A stretch of DNA of 64,000 nucleotides from JAEYOM01 sp036260935 (GCA_036260935.1 DATALQ010000051.1:293092-357091), one strand, 5' to 3'. Positions 34,574-44,794 are shown, counted from the first letter of the stretch. The notes: a model not told the origin generated them from the sequence alone. Translations and numbers: made by a program.

Positions 34574-36781
34574 ATGAAGCACATTATTTCATTAGCGCTT
34601 TGCGTTATTCTCGTTGCAACGAGTACTTTTTCTGTTTTTGCGGCTCCCTCGGGCAAAACCGTTTCCACAAATGACACCGAAATCCTGCGGGCCATTTCAT
34701 ATGGATTCGTACCGGGTAATCTGCTAGGCGACTGGGATAAGACAATTAACTTCAGCCAGTATTGCACTATGCTGACAAATATGATTACCCGTTACAACAG
34801 CAAGCTTGTTCCGCAGTGGAAGAAGACGGCTTCACGAGCGCTGGCGTCCAATGTCGCGATGCACAGGGATCATGGAATGCTGGCAGCTTATTATGCTGCA
34901 TGTCTGATGGGGATCGGTCAGACGACAAACGGCGACTGGAACTATTTCAACCAGGTTTTGGGCGTCGATCTGGCGCATGGATTTGACAACAACTTTGAAA
35001 AGTGGTTTCCGGATTGCAGCAAGTCGTCTCCATTTTACGATATTGACTATAAGAAGCATGTTTCAGGATGGGACTACGTTACCAGTTCAAAATTCTGGTG
35101 CATGGGTCAGTTTTCCCCCGTTAGCGGCAATCAGGTCTTTGAGACCGATTTCGTACATAAATCCTTAAGGCCAATGGACAACCTCAGCAGGAAAGAAGCG
35201 ATCAAAGCGGTACTTAGACTGTATGAGAGCTCATTCAGGCAAACTGATAATACTGCAGGCAGTGATATGAAATCCGCTAAAATCCTTGCTCTTGCAGACG
35301 AGCGTAGAGACTCCATCATAAACAGCAATACCGATATTACAAAAAGTACCGCGTTTGTTCAGGGAAAAACGTATACCGGGACGGCATATTTTGTCTCCAG
35401 TAGTGGCAATGACTCAAATGATGGTACGTCGCCCGAGAAGCCATGGGCGACCATAAAGAAGGTCAATTCTGCGGAGCTGAAGTACGGCGACGCGGTATTC
35501 TTCAAACGCGGGGACATATGGTACGATGAGGAGATCTGGGGACAGCCGGGCGTTACCTATTCCGCATACGGTACAGGCGCCAAGCCCGTTTTCAGCGGCT
35601 CCGTGTCAGAAAATGCGGCGTCACCCGACAAGTGGAAATTATACTACTCTGACAAGAGCGGCAAAAAAATATGGGTATACTATCGAGAACTCCGCGAGTG
35701 CGCAGGCATATTTTTCAACGGCGGAAAGAGCTGGGCAAACAAGGTTGCGACCTGCTGGGACGGCAGGCAGTATGTTTTTGAAACAGGAAAGCGTTTCGAC
35801 GCCGTTACGGGACTTACGCACAATTTGGACTTCTTTTCCTGTATCGATCTATCCAAAATAGACCCGTTTGATAAGGTAATGGAGACCGGCGTTACAGGTC
35901 CGCTGTATCTACGCTGTGACGCGGGTAATCCGGGACAGCTGTACGGTGAAATAGAGTTTTCACTTGATGGTACGGGCATATCGCCTGTTGGTAATAATGG
36001 CAGGGATATGACGGTTGACAACTTGAAAGTAGTGTATTTTAGTATGCTTGGCGTCAGCTGTGGAGGCGATCAGGGCTGGACAAATACAATCGTACAGAAT
36101 TGTGAAATAGGCTGGTGCGGCGGGGGCACTACAAAGTATACCTATGGAGAGGGAAACAGCAAGATTGCGTATATAAATAACTCCGGCGGCGCCGTGCACA
36201 TGTCGGGGCCGAGAAACACAGTCGTAAACAATTATATCCATCATTGCGCCAGCAAGACATTGGTAATGGCTCTCCACTATGCGGACAGCGCTTCTTTTAT
36301 TTACAGCGACGTTGTTATCAGGGGAAATCTGCTGGAATACAACGCGGCGGCCCTGCATCTGGTAGATTACATGGAAATGGAAAATCCGGGTATACCCAGC
36401 GGTTTCAAAAATGTCAGCTTTGATGATAATTATGTTATGTACACCGGCTACGGCTGGGTGGAGACGCTAACGCTTCGAACCATATATCTGTTCCAGAAAG
36501 TTAATCTCTGCTCGATTGAGTTCGGCGGCAGGGGTTATGTAAATAAAAATGATGGTATATTCATTACAAACAATATATTTTACCTGTCGAAGTATGCATT
36601 GATCCACTGCTTCATGTCAAAAGAAAACCAGCCGGTCTTTTCCGGCAATACATACGCACAGGGCCAAAATGGCGGATTGGCTATGTGGAGGGGCAGGATG
36701 CTCAGCATCACCGAAAATGGTGAGAAATATGTACGCAATGATTTGCTTGACAAGACGGGTACGGTTCTGACAGTCAAGTGA
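34574..36781 (+). CDS. Secreted right-handed parallel beta-helix protein
   Basis: A 735-residue exported protein. A signal peptide covers about residues 1-23 (ending VFAAP). The next about 230 residues resemble degenerate S-layer-homology-like helices (AISYGFVPGNLLGDWDKTIN; LSRKEAIKAVLRLYES). From about residue 268 (YFVSSSGNDSNDGTSPEKPW) a beta-helix of the pectate-lyase/DUF1565 type begins, running through repeats such as NSGGAVHMSGPRNTVVNNYI and VVIRGNLLEYNAAALHL. Such proteins often bind or cut polysaccharide. I cannot identify catalytic residues. The ATG at 34574 has GGGAG 7 bases upstream; the ATG at 34571 is an alternative. A strong terminator follows. Confidence 0.85.
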   Translation: MKHIISLALCVILVATSTFSVFAAPSGKTVSTNDTEILRAISYGFVPGNLLGDWDKTINFSQYCTMLTNMITRYNSKLVPQWKKTASRALASNVAMHRDHGMLAAYYAACLMGIGQTTNGDWNYFNQVLGVDLAHGFDNNFEKWFPDCSKSSPFYDIDYKKHVSGWDYVTSSKFWCMGQFSPVSGNQVFETDFVHKSLRPMDNLSRKEAIKAVLRLYESSFRQTDNTAGSDMKSAKILALADERRDSIINSNTDITKSTAFVQGKTYTGTAYFVSSSGNDSNDGTSPEKPWATIKKVNSAELKYGDAVFFKRGDIWYDEEIWGQPGVTYSAYGTGAKPVFSGSVSENAASPDKWKLYYSDKSGKKIWVYYRELRECAGIFFNGGKSWANKVATCWDGRQYVFETGKRFDAVTGLTHNLDFFSCIDLSKIDPFDKVMETGVTGPLYLRCDAGNPGQLYGEIEFSLDGTGISPVGNNGRDMTVDNLKVVYFSMLGVSCGGDQGWTNTIVQNCEIGWCGGGTTKYTYGEGNSKIAYINNSGGAVHMSGPRNTVVNNYIHHCASKTLVMALHYADSASFIYSDVVIRGNLLEYNAAALHLVDYMEMENPGIPSGFKNVSFDDNYVMYTGYGWVETLTLRTIYLFQKVNLCSIEFGGRGYVNKNDGIFITNNIFYLSKYALIHCFMSKENQPVFSGNTYAQGQNGGLAMWRGRMLSITENGEKYVRNDLLDKTGTVLTVK

Positions 36782-36848
36782 GCAAAGAATAAGCCAGTAA
36801 AAATCACCGGCGAATCGGGTACCTGACCAGCTGTATTCCATTAACCGG

Positions 36849-36896
36849 AAAAGAGCGTATCTCCCGGGCTAAAGCCTTGAGTGTACGCTCTTTTTT
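36849..36896 (+). terminator. Terminator of the beta-helix gene
   Basis: AAGAGCGTA pairs with TACGCTCTT around a loop that itself contains GGGCT/AGCC. Six T follow on the plus strand. The A-run on the other side could let it work for the converging transporter operon as well. Confidence 0.85.
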
Positions 36897-36958
36897 ACTA
36901 CAAAATCCTGGGCTTATCGTATTCGGTTATATATCGAGCCTTGAACATTATCTTGCCC

Positions 36959-37963
36959 CTACTTCTTTATCGTGTCTATGGCCTTCCGGGCAAAGCTGTT
37001 ATCGGATATATCCTCGTGAGGAACCGCCTTTTTCAGTTCACCAGCCTGCGTCATTACCTCCTGCAGCAGTCCGAAGGCTTCCTTCTTCATGATCGGATCC
37101 TTGCACCAGGTATCCTGCTCCTTGTAACGCTTGATCACCGTGGTCAGCAATTCCTTGTCGGAGTCCGTGAAGGCTGGCTTGATGACGCCGGCTATTTCCT
37201 CCGGCGTATGCGAATCGACCCAGAGCTGTCCGCGGTAAATGGCATTGGTGAACTTCTGAATAATTCCGGGGTTCTTTTTTATGTAGCTCATTTTTGCATA
37301 ATATGAGGTATATGTTATTTCTCCGCTGTCCTTTCCCACCGATGCAACTATATAGCCCTTTCCCTCGCGTTCGAGCAGGGACGCCACGGGCTCGAACAGC
37401 GCCACATAATCGGCGTTGCCGCCTGTAAACGCGCCGGCCATCAGCGCGAATTGCACGCTTGTATCGACGTTAACATCCTTGCCCGGAGTTACCCCGTTTT
37501 TCCTCATTACATACTCGAGCGTCATTTCTGGAACTCCGCCCTTTCTGCCTCCTATTACGTTTTTGCCCTTGATGTCGGTCCATTTGAAATCAGGTTCGGG
37601 CTTTTTGCCGACAAGGAACGAACCATCCTTCTGGGTAAGCTGGGCAAATACCTTCGCATAGTCTTCCTTGCCTTCGTTGTAGACATAAATGCAGGCTTCA
37701 GGTCCGGAAAAGCCAATGTCCACCTGTCCTGAAAGGACCGCCGTCATTACCTTGTCGGCTCCCTGCCCGTTAACGAGCTCTATTTCAAGCCCTTCATCCT
37801 TGAAATAGCCCAGGTTCAGGGCCGCATACTGCGGCGCGTAGAAAATGGAGTGTGTAACCTCGCTCAGTTTGACCTTTGTCAGCTCTTTTTGACCGCAAGC
37901 GGTAAAGGATAATGCCATACAAATGACCAATATCACTGCGGTAAGTGTTTTTAAGATTTTCAT
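36959..37963 (-). CDS. ABC transporter substrate-binding lipoprotein, SsuA/NMT1 type
   Basis: A 334-residue binding lipoprotein. A signal peptide ends in the lipobox SFTAC. The domain belongs to the SsuA/THI5/NMT1-like group (YAPQYAALNLGYFKDEGLEIELVN; VMTAVLSGQVDIGFSGPEA). Ligands of this group include sulfonates, taurine and pyrimidine precursors of thiamine, and none can be picked here. I start at the ATG at 37963 with GAGGGGG 8 bases upstream. Last gene of a three-gene importer operon (ATPase, permease, binding protein). Confidence 0.92.
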   Translation of the reverse strand: MKILKTLTAVILVICMALSFTACGQKELTKVKLSEVTHSIFYAPQYAALNLGYFKDEGLEIELVNGQGADKVMTAVLSGQVDIGFSGPEACIYVYNEGKEDYAKVFAQLTQKDGSFLVGKKPEPDFKWTDIKGKNVIGGRKGGVPEMTLEYVMRKNGVTPGKDVNVDTSVQFALMAGAFTGGNADYVALFEPVASLLEREGKGYIVASVGKDSGEITYTSYYAKMSYIKKNPGIIQKFTNAIYRGQLWVDSHTPEEIAGVIKPAFTDSDKELLTTVIKRYKEQDTWCKDPIMKKEAFGLLQEVMTQAGELKKAVPHEDISDNSFARKAIDTIKK

Positions 37964-37991
37964 AGTCATACCCCCTCTGACAGTGTACAGT

Positions 37992-38804
37992 TTAATATCT
38001 TCCACTTTTCAACAACAGCTTCTCAATGTAGACCACCCCCTGGTACATAAGCGCAGCAGCAAAGGACAGGATCAGGACGCTCGTCATGACGATATCTAGC
38101 TGAAACACCTGACCGCCGTAAACGATCAGATAACCCAACCCCGCCCTCGAGACAAGGAATTCTCCGACAATGACGCCGACCCATGAAAGTCCGACGTTTA
38201 TCTTCAATGCATTGATAATGACAGGGTACGAGGAAGGCAGCACCACCTTTGAAAGCACCTGAAGCCGGTTTGCGCCGAAGGTCCTCACAAGTTTGATCTT
38301 ATCCTGATCTACAGACAGAAAACCATTCAGTACCTCCAGGATGGTTACGACAAGCGAGATTGTCAATGCGATCACTATTATTGAAGCCGGCCCCGCGCCG
38401 ATCCATACGATGAAGATAGGCCCAAGAGCGATCTTCGGCAAGCTGTTCAGCACAACAAGGTACGGTTCAGTTACTTTTGACAGGAATTCCGACCACCATA
38501 GTATTACGGCAAAGACTGTACCTATGATTGTTCCCGTTATGAATCCGATCACAGTTTCATAGCACGTTACCCACGTGTGGTAAAAAAGCTGACCCTCCCT
38601 GTACATATTGCCAAGTGTCCTGACTATCCTCGACGGCTGGCTGGTTATGAAAGGATCGATCAGCTTCAGCTCTCCCAACAGCTCCCATAGAGCCAAGAAT
38701 GCGGCCAGTATGAATACCTGCGTGAAAAGGATCGATATTTTGCGTTGCCTTATCTTTTTCAAATAGGCCTTATGCTCTTCCGATACGACCTGATTATTTG
38801 CCAT
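37992..38804 (-). CDS. ABC transporter permease, SsuC/TauC type
   Basis: A 270-residue permease with six predicted membrane segments and the EAA-type loop (VRTFGANRLQVLSKVVLPSSYP). N-terminal features such as LIDPFITSQPSRIVRTLGNM and the central LPKIALGPIFIVWIGAGPAS are typical of the SsuC/TauC/ThiX group. Forms the membrane channel for the importer with the neighbouring ATPase and binding protein. Confidence 0.94.
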   Translation of the reverse strand: MANNQVVSEEHKAYLKKIRQRKISILFTQVFILAAFLALWELLGELKLIDPFITSQPSRIVRTLGNMYREGQLFYHTWVTCYETVIGFITGTIIGTVFAVILWWSEFLSKVTEPYLVVLNSLPKIALGPIFIVWIGAGPASIIVIALTISLVVTILEVLNGFLSVDQDKIKLVRTFGANRLQVLSKVVLPSSYPVIINALKINVGLSWVGVIVGEFLVSRAGLGYLIVYGGQVFQLDIVMTSVLILSFAAALMYQGVVYIEKLLLKSGRY

Positions 38805-38848
38805 AATAATTCGTCTCCCCCAAAACTACCGGAACAAAAACTTCTGCC

Positions 38849-39616
38849 TCATACATGAATGTCGAGATCCCTCCATATCTGGTTGAAGTAATGCCTGAAT
38901 TCCGGCGCCTCCCTGCGATTCAGAGGAGTTCGCTTCTCACAGCTCATTTTTATTTCATAAATGCTCTTGACTGCGGCAGGCCTTTTTGTGAGCACTACGA
39001 CTCTGTCAGCCATGCTTATGCTCTCCGCTATATCATGTGTTACCAGGATAGCCGTTTTGTTTTCTCTCTTGATGATAGAATAGATATCTTCCGACACAGC
39101 CAGCCGCGTCTGGTAATCGAGCGCCGAAAACGCCTCGTCCAGAAGAAGGATCCCGGGATTTGTAGCAAGCGTCCGTATAAGAGCCGCTCGCTGACGCATA
39201 CCGCCTGAGAGCTGGTTCGGGTATTTGTCCCGGAAATCCGCGAGACCGTATGTCTCGAGCAGCCCGGAGACATAAGCCCTGGTCCTGGCATTCAAGGTAT
39301 GCGTGATCTCAAGTCCGAGAAGAGCATTTTCAAGAATGGTCCTCCATTCAAAAAGCTGATCCTTCTGAGGCATGTAGCCCACCTGGCTGGACGTACCGGA
39401 AACGGGCCTGCCGCCTACTGCTATGGTACCGGCGGAGGGCTGCGCAAGGCCGGCTATCAGCGAAAGGAGCGTGGATTTTCCGCAGCCGCTCGGGCCGACA
39501 ATGCTGACAAACTCCCCTGCCCCGACCGACAGCTCCACATCCTTGAGCGCCAGTAATTCGCCGTTAAGCGAATGATATTTCATGTTCAGATTATGTACTT
39601 CAACCACCGCATCCAC
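38849..39616 (-). CDS. ABC transporter ATP-binding protein, SsuB/TauB type
   Basis: About 255 residues. Walker A is GPSGCGKSTLL, Q-loop VGYMPQKDQLFEW, signature LSGGMRQRAALIRTLA, Walker B ILLLDEAFSALD and switch histidine LVTHDIAESI. The PQKDQLFEW sequence is typical of SsuB/TauB/ThiZ ATPases. A GTG at 39616 with GGGGGG 8 bases upstream is the best start. A longer frame (from 39640) begins with GTG-ATG but has no ribosome site. First gene of the importer operon. Confidence 0.93.
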   Translation of the reverse strand: MDAVVEVHNLNMKYHSLNGELLALKDVELSVGAGEFVSIVGPSGCGKSTLLSLIAGLAQPSAGTIAVGGRPVSGTSSQVGYMPQKDQLFEWRTILENALLGLEITHTLNARTRAYVSGLLETYGLADFRDKYPNQLSGGMRQRAALIRTLATNPGILLLDEAFSALDYQTRLAVSEDIYSIIKRENKTAILVTHDIAESISMADRVVVLTKRPAAVKSIYEIKMSCEKRTPLNRREAPEFRHYFNQIWRDLDIHV

Positions 39617-39686
39617 TTTGCTGTCCCCCCAGGTCATCACATCATTTTATGGACAATTGTACTTCCCGGCAATTTACCGGTCCGAA

Positions 39687-39723
39687 GCAAAAAGCCCTGA
39701 TATACAATATGTATCAGGGCTTT
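39687..39723 (-). terminator. Terminator after the MATE gene
   Basis: AAAGCCCTGATA pairs with TATCAGGGCTTT over 12 bases around a nine-base loop, followed on the minus strand by a T-run. Confidence 0.92.
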
Positions 39724-39815
39724 GGTTTGCCAAAGCTAATCGGGACTTTTTTGACCCGGATTACTTGTGAACCGTGATGAATCAGGAAGAACCGTGCAGT
39801 ATCCCTCAAATCAGA

Positions 39816-41150
39816 TCAAATATCGGTAAATTGCAGCTTTGACCCCGATCTGGAAATACAGAGCAGCGAAACTGCGAATGTTATCATTTCGGTAAGCGGA
39901 ACGGCGAGCCAGATCCCTGTATCTCCAAGCAAGTGCGGCAGTACCAGAATGAAAACGCTTATCAACAGAAGGCTCCGCAATGCGGAGATCACAGCCGATG
40001 TCCTTGCATCCCCGAGCGAGGTGAAATAGGAGGAAGCAATCATATTGTAGCCGTTGAGCAGGAAAGCGAAGGCATAGATCTTCATGCCGATCCCCGCTAT
40101 TTCCACTATCCCGCTGCTGGTCCCCGAGAATAAGCCGGCAATCCTCTCGCTTGCAGCCAGCGATATGATAAATGCAACGGCGCCGATGGCCGCGGTTGTT
40201 TTGACTGCTATCGAAAGCAGCCTTTCGATGGTGCCGCGATCCCTGGCTCCGAAGCTGTAGCTCACCAGCGTATTGATACCCTGCGCTATGCCGGTAATGA
40301 TCATATACTCGATAAAAGAAACGTATCCAATGATTGTAAATGCCGCCACCCCATCGACTCCAATTCTTCTGAGGATGACATAGTTGAAAAGACAGGTGGT
40401 TATGCATATCGATATCTGACCTATAAACTCCGACGAACCGTTGAAAAAGATACTTTTGATGTCTCCCTCGTCGAAACCCGGTTTTACCGGGCGATAGGCG
40501 GACCTTCCCGTAACGAAATAGACGCAGCCGATGAGGAAAGGCAGCAGCACCGCTATACCCGAAGCCAGGGCAGCGCCCTTGATCCCGTAATCGAGCCTGT
40601 AAATAAACAGGTAATCCAGCACGATATTGATTATATTACCGGCGGCTCCAAAGAAAAGAGAAGTCTTGGGTTTGCCTTCACCTCGGACGAACATGGAAAA
40701 AATGATATTCATCATCATAAAGGGATAGAAAAACGATATTGTTCCTAAATAGTCCGAGACATATTCCTTCAGCATCTCCCCCGAACCGAGCAGAAACACG
40801 ATATCGTCAAGAAACACCCGTAGCAGCAGTACTACCGGTAGAATCACGGCAACGCAGAGAACCAGCGTCAGTGTAAAACGTCGCCCCGCGCGGGCCCTGT
40901 CCCCTGCTCCGAGACTTTGCGTCGCCAGCGTGACGCCTCCTATCCCGATCATTATCGTTATTCCCAGAAGCAGGTACAGTACGGGAAGAGTCAGATTTAC
41001 GGCGGCAAGCCCTCTTCCCCCGAGCCTGTTTCCAATAAAGATGCCGTCTACGATAGTAATGAAGGATGTGAAAAACATGCCCACAATACATGGAACGGAA
41101 TAGCCGAAAAAACATTTGATAAGGCCTTTTTCAGATTTGTCCGGAATCAT
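39816..41150 (-). CDS. MATE-family multidrug efflux protein
   Basis: A 444-residue MATE transporter with twelve membrane segments in two similar halves (YSVPCIVGMFFTSFITIVDG at the start; FNYVILRRIGVDGVAAFTII in the second half). These pumps export cationic drugs or metabolites using Na+ or H+ gradients. A divergently unrelated AraC regulator gene lies upstream on the same strand. 124 bases separate them, so separate transcription is likely. A strong terminator follows. Confidence 0.94.
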   Translation of the reverse strand: MIPDKSEKGLIKCFFGYSVPCIVGMFFTSFITIVDGIFIGNRLGGRGLAAVNLTLPVLYLLLGITIMIGIGGVTLATQSLGAGDRARAGRRFTLTLVLCVAVILPVVLLLRVFLDDIVFLLGSGEMLKEYVSDYLGTISFFYPFMMMNIIFSMFVRGEGKPKTSLFFGAAGNIINIVLDYLFIYRLDYGIKGAALASGIAVLLPFLIGCVYFVTGRSAYRPVKPGFDEGDIKSIFFNGSSEFIGQISICITTCLFNYVILRRIGVDGVAAFTIIGYVSFIEYMIITGIAQGINTLVSYSFGARDRGTIERLLSIAVKTTAAIGAVAFIISLAASERIAGLFSGTSSGIVEIAGIGMKIYAFAFLLNGYNMIASSYFTSLGDARTSAVISALRSLLLISVFILVLPHLLGDTGIWLAVPLTEMITFAVSLLCISRSGSKLQFTDI

Positions 41151-41274
41151 TTCGATCTCTCCTTTAAATAAATGATGAAATGATTCTAGGATAAAAACAC
41201 GGGAAATTCTTCTGAATCCGTGCTGTTACTAAAGCCGGCTTCAGAAGCGCCTTTTACCGTCCGGACTCCGAAGC

Positions 41275-42141
41275 TCAATCCATAGAAACGGGTATACAGA
41301 TATCAAGTGTGGTCCTGCCTTCAGCGTCGACGTCCGTTTGATATATTTCCAGTGAAAGCTTGTTCTCCAGCTTATACCCGCAGAAAGGCATCCAAAAAAG
41401 AAAAATCTCATTATACGCCTTCCCCAGGTTCGACAGGTAATCGCTGAACCTGTAGCAGGCATAATATCCCTCCTCTATCTTGTGGAGGTTCGGGCCCTGA
41501 AAATTGTCAACATTTATGCATACATCATAAATGCATCTGTTTTCATCTGTTATGAACGGGTCGTCATAGGATATCCCAATAAAGTCCGTTTTCTCATTTA
41601 TGAGCCGCCTGTTTTCCGCCATTTTGCAGAACTCTTCCCAAAAGCCCGACAGGTCATGATAATTTCCGATAAACCTTTCATACAGGAGGTCCATTTGACG
41701 GATCCTTCGGACAGTGATCCGCGAATTTACGATATCATAACGGTCGTCCCGTCTTTTCAGTTCGAGGATATGTTCTACTATAGGAAAATTCGATACTTTC
41801 GAGGAGTACTCACGATTATTTCTGAATTCGGTAGCGCTGATGCCGAAATGCTCCTTGAAGGCACTCGCAAAATTCGAGGGGCTGTACCCGCTCATCAGGG
41901 CAATTTCCGTTATCGGCAGGCTGACCCTGGTCTTTAACAGAAACGCCGCATTTTCAAGCTTTCTGCGCTTGATGAAAGCATACACGTTTTCACCCGTTAC
42001 CGCTTTGAACATCCGCCCGAAGTAGAACCTCGAAAAGCAGCAATGGTCAGCCAGTTCCTCCGCTGTAAGGCTTTGGTCGAGGTTGCCCTGGATGTAGTTC
42101 ATAGCCTGATTGATTCTCTGTATGTATTCGTTTTCAACCAC
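41275..42141 (-). CDS. AraC-family transcriptional regulator with GyrI-like domain
   Basis: A 288-residue regulator. The two helix-turn-helix motifs are at the N-terminus (LTAEELADHCCFSRFYFGRM and LPITEIALMSGYSPSNFASA, near residues 24-100). The C-terminal domain is of the GyrI-like/effector-binding type (RRIRQMDLLYERFIGNYHDL; ISYDDPFIT; CYRFSDYLSN), known to bind small hydrophobic cations in Rob/SoxS-related regulators. Combined with the MATE pump downstream this suggests control of drug efflux, which is inference. A GTG at 42141 is the start, with AGGATG upstream. Confidence 0.9.
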   Translation of the reverse strand: MVENEYIQRINQAMNYIQGNLDQSLTAEELADHCCFSRFYFGRMFKAVTGENVYAFIKRRKLENAAFLLKTRVSLPITEIALMSGYSPSNFASAFKEHFGISATEFRNNREYSSKVSNFPIVEHILELKRRDDRYDIVNSRITVRRIRQMDLLYERFIGNYHDLSGFWEEFCKMAENRRLINEKTDFIGISYDDPFITDENRCIYDVCINVDNFQGPNLHKIEEGYYACYRFSDYLSNLGKAYNEIFLFWMPFCGYKLENKLSLEIYQTDVDAEGRTTLDICIPVSMD

Positions 42142-42222
42142 TTAAGGCATCATCCTGTTTTTTATTCAATTATATCAAAAATATTACATTTACGCCTCTA
42201 TTTTACGTTGCTTGTTATTTTC

Positions 42223-42252
42223 TTGACGAAGGTGGTATATGTATTGTAGAAT
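42223..42252 (+). promoter_or_regulatory. Promoter of the CoA-disulfide reductase fusion gene
   Basis: TTGACG (42223-42228) and TAGAAT (42247-42252) are 18 bases apart, 75 bases upstream of the ATG at 42326. Confidence 0.5.
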
Positions 42253-42325
42253 TTATATATTAAAATCTTTGAATTTATATGACATGGCTATATACACAAA
42301 CAGCAAATAATAAGGAGGTCTTTTT

Positions 42326-44794
42326 ATGGGCAGAAAGGTTGTCATTGTAGGCGGCGTCGCTGGCGGCGCAAGTGCTGCGGCCAGACTCCGCAGGCTTGAT
42401 GAGGGTGCTGAAATCATATTAGTCGAAAAAGGCGGGTATATTTCATTCGCCAATTGCGGCCTACCCTATTATATCGGCGAAGTTATAAAGGACAAGGAAA
42501 AATTGCTGGTACAGACTCCGGAAAAGATGAAGGAACGCTTCAGGATAGATGTACGGGTCAACAGCGAGGTCGTCAGGATCAACGCCGGTGATAAAACAGT
42601 CGAAATACTGAATAAAAACGATAACAGGCTTTACAAGGAAACCTACGACAAGCTGATACTGTCTCCGGGAGCCGAACCGATCAAGCCGAAGCTTGCCGGT
42701 ATCGAGTCCCCGAGGATATTCACTCTCAGAAATATCCCCGACACCTACAGGATCAAGGATTTTGTCGACAATAACCGTCCAAGGAGAGCTGTCGTAGTCG
42801 GGGCCGGCTTCATAGGCCTCGAGGTCGCGGAAAACCTCCATATGCGCGGCGTCAAGGTGACGGTCGTGGAGCTTGCGGATCACGTTATCGGACCTTTGGA
42901 TTACGATATGGCTGCGCTGGTCCACCAGCACATGAAAACGAAGGAAGTGGAATTCTATCTGAAGGATGCGGTAGAATCCTTTGAGGATGAAGAATCTTCG
43001 ATCAGCGTCAAGCTTGGCAGCGGCAGATCACTCAAGGCGGACATGGTTATCCTGGGCATCGGCGTGAGACCCGAAGCCAGGCTTGCTGCTGAAGCCGGCC
43101 TTAAGACGGGCAGAACGGGCGGCATCTATGTAAACGAATACATGCAGACCTCGGACCCCGATATCTACGCGGTCGGAGACGCCGTAGAAGTAAAGGACTA
43201 TATCAGTGGAAACGAAGCTCTGATACCGCTCGCAGGCCCGGCAAACAAGCAGGGCAGGATTGCTGCAGACAACATTTGCGGTTTGGGGGAAAAGTTCAGC
43301 GGAACCCAAGGCACCTCAATTGTCAAAATATTTGATATAACGGTTGCCGTAACGGGCAACAATGAAAGGACGCTCAAGAAGAACAATATAGAATATGAAA
43401 AATCATTTACGCATTCCGCTTCACATGCAGGGTACTATCCCGGCGCCATTCCGATGTCGATCAAGCTGCTGTTCGGGAAGGCTGACGGAAAGCTTCTTGG
43501 AGCTCAGATAGTGGGTTATGAAGGCGTAGACAAAAGAATCGACGTGCTCTCGACCGCAATGAGGGCCGGCATGACCGTATACGATCTCGAGAAGCTGGAG
43601 TTGGCCTATGCGCCGCCATATTCCTCGGCGAAGGATCCAGTCAATATCGCGGGTTATACGGCCTCAAACATATTGAAGGGCGACAGCAGAATATTCCACT
43701 GGGATGAGGTCGCTTCCATCGATAAAACCAAAGGAATGCTCATAGATGTAAGGTCTCGCGAGGAATTCGAGCTTGGAACCATAAACGGCGCTGTCAATAT
43801 TCCGCTTGACGAAATCAGAGACAGACTTGACGAGATCTCCCACGACAAGGATATCCATATATTCTGCCAGGTGGGGCTCAGAGGCTATCTCGCATACAGA
43901 ATACTGATACAAAAGGGGTACCCGAGCGTCAGGAACCTCAGCGGAGGCTACAAGACATACCAGCTTGCTGTCCAGAAGCAGTCGAACGAGGATATATACG
44001 AGTATGACAAGATACTGAAAAATGATGAGATAAAACCCGTCGATGCCGGCAGCAATTCCAGGGCGGCGGATGTCAGGGTGCAGCTGGACGCCTGCGGCCT
44101 GCAGTGCCCCGGCCCGATCATGAAGGTATACGATACGGTGAAATCGATGAATTATAATGAGGTACTAGAAGTAAAGGCAACAGACCCTGCCTTTGCCGAA
44201 GATATTAAAACCTGGTGCAAAAGCACGGGCAACAGGCTGCTCGGCGTCAACTTCGAGAACAATGCCTTTAAGGCAACGATAAAAAAGGAGCTCAAACCAA
44301 ATGAGCCGCCTGCCGCTGCAAAAAAAAATGATAAATCAATGATAGTTTTCAGCAATGACCTGGATAGAGCAATCGCATCCTTCATCATTGCAAACGGAGC
44401 AGCCGCGATGGGCAGGAAGGTTACGATGTTTTTCACCTTCTGGGGCCTCAATATCCTGAGAAGGCCCGACGGTCCGGCCGTGAAAAAAGACCTGCTGTCC
44501 CGCATGTTCGGTATGATGATGCCGAAAGGCTCCAGAAAGCTGTCGCTGTCAAAGCTCAATATGGCAGGCGCTGGTCCAAAGCTGATAAGATATCTGATGA
44601 ATAAAAAGAATATCTCTTCACTGGAAGAGTTGATGGATCAGGCGGTAAAAAACGGTGTGAATTTTGTTGCATGCAATATGTCCATGGATATAATGGGCAT
44701 AAAGAAGGAAGAATTGATCAACGGCGTTACAATCGGAGGCGTTGCGTCCTTCCTCGGTTCGGCGGAGGATTCCGATATGAGCCTTTTCATATAG
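42326..44794 (+). CDS. CoA-disulfide reductase/rhodanese/TusA/DsrE-like fusion
   Basis: An 822-residue protein of four modules. Residues 1-450 are a flavin disulfide reductase of the CoA-disulfide-reductase/NADH-oxidase type: FAD motif VGGVAGGASAAARLRRLDE, single active cysteine in FANCGLPYYIGE, NAD motif VVGAGFIGLEVAENL and YAVGDAVEV. Residues about 460-550 are a rhodanese with cysteine in IFCQVGLRGYLAYRI. Residues 585-655 are a TusA/SirA domain (LDACGLQCPGPIMKV). The last 160 are DsrE/DsrF-like (MIVFSNDLDRAIASFIIANG). The set suggests persulfide or sulfane-sulfur handling. AGGAGG precedes the ATG. Transcribed alone. Confidence 0.93.
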   Translation: MGRKVVIVGGVAGGASAAARLRRLDEGAEIILVEKGGYISFANCGLPYYIGEVIKDKEKLLVQTPEKMKERFRIDVRVNSEVVRINAGDKTVEILNKNDNRLYKETYDKLILSPGAEPIKPKLAGIESPRIFTLRNIPDTYRIKDFVDNNRPRRAVVVGAGFIGLEVAENLHMRGVKVTVVELADHVIGPLDYDMAALVHQHMKTKEVEFYLKDAVESFEDEESSISVKLGSGRSLKADMVILGIGVRPEARLAAEAGLKTGRTGGIYVNEYMQTSDPDIYAVGDAVEVKDYISGNEALIPLAGPANKQGRIAADNICGLGEKFSGTQGTSIVKIFDITVAVTGNNERTLKKNNIEYEKSFTHSASHAGYYPGAIPMSIKLLFGKADGKLLGAQIVGYEGVDKRIDVLSTAMRAGMTVYDLEKLELAYAPPYSSAKDPVNIAGYTASNILKGDSRIFHWDEVASIDKTKGMLIDVRSREEFELGTINGAVNIPLDEIRDRLDEISHDKDIHIFCQVGLRGYLAYRILIQKGYPSVRNLSGGYKTYQLAVQKQSNEDIYEYDKILKNDEIKPVDAGSNSRAADVRVQLDACGLQCPGPIMKVYDTVKSMNYNEVLEVKATDPAFAEDIKTWCKSTGNRLLGVNFENNAFKATIKKELKPNEPPAAAKKNDKSMIVFSNDLDRAIASFIIANGAAAMGRKVTMFFTFWGLNILRRPDGPAVKKDLLSRMFGMMMPKGSRKLSLSKLNMAGAGPKLIRYLMNKKNISSLEELMDQAVKNGVNFVACNMSMDIMGIKKEELINGVTIGGVASFLGSAEDSDMSLFI

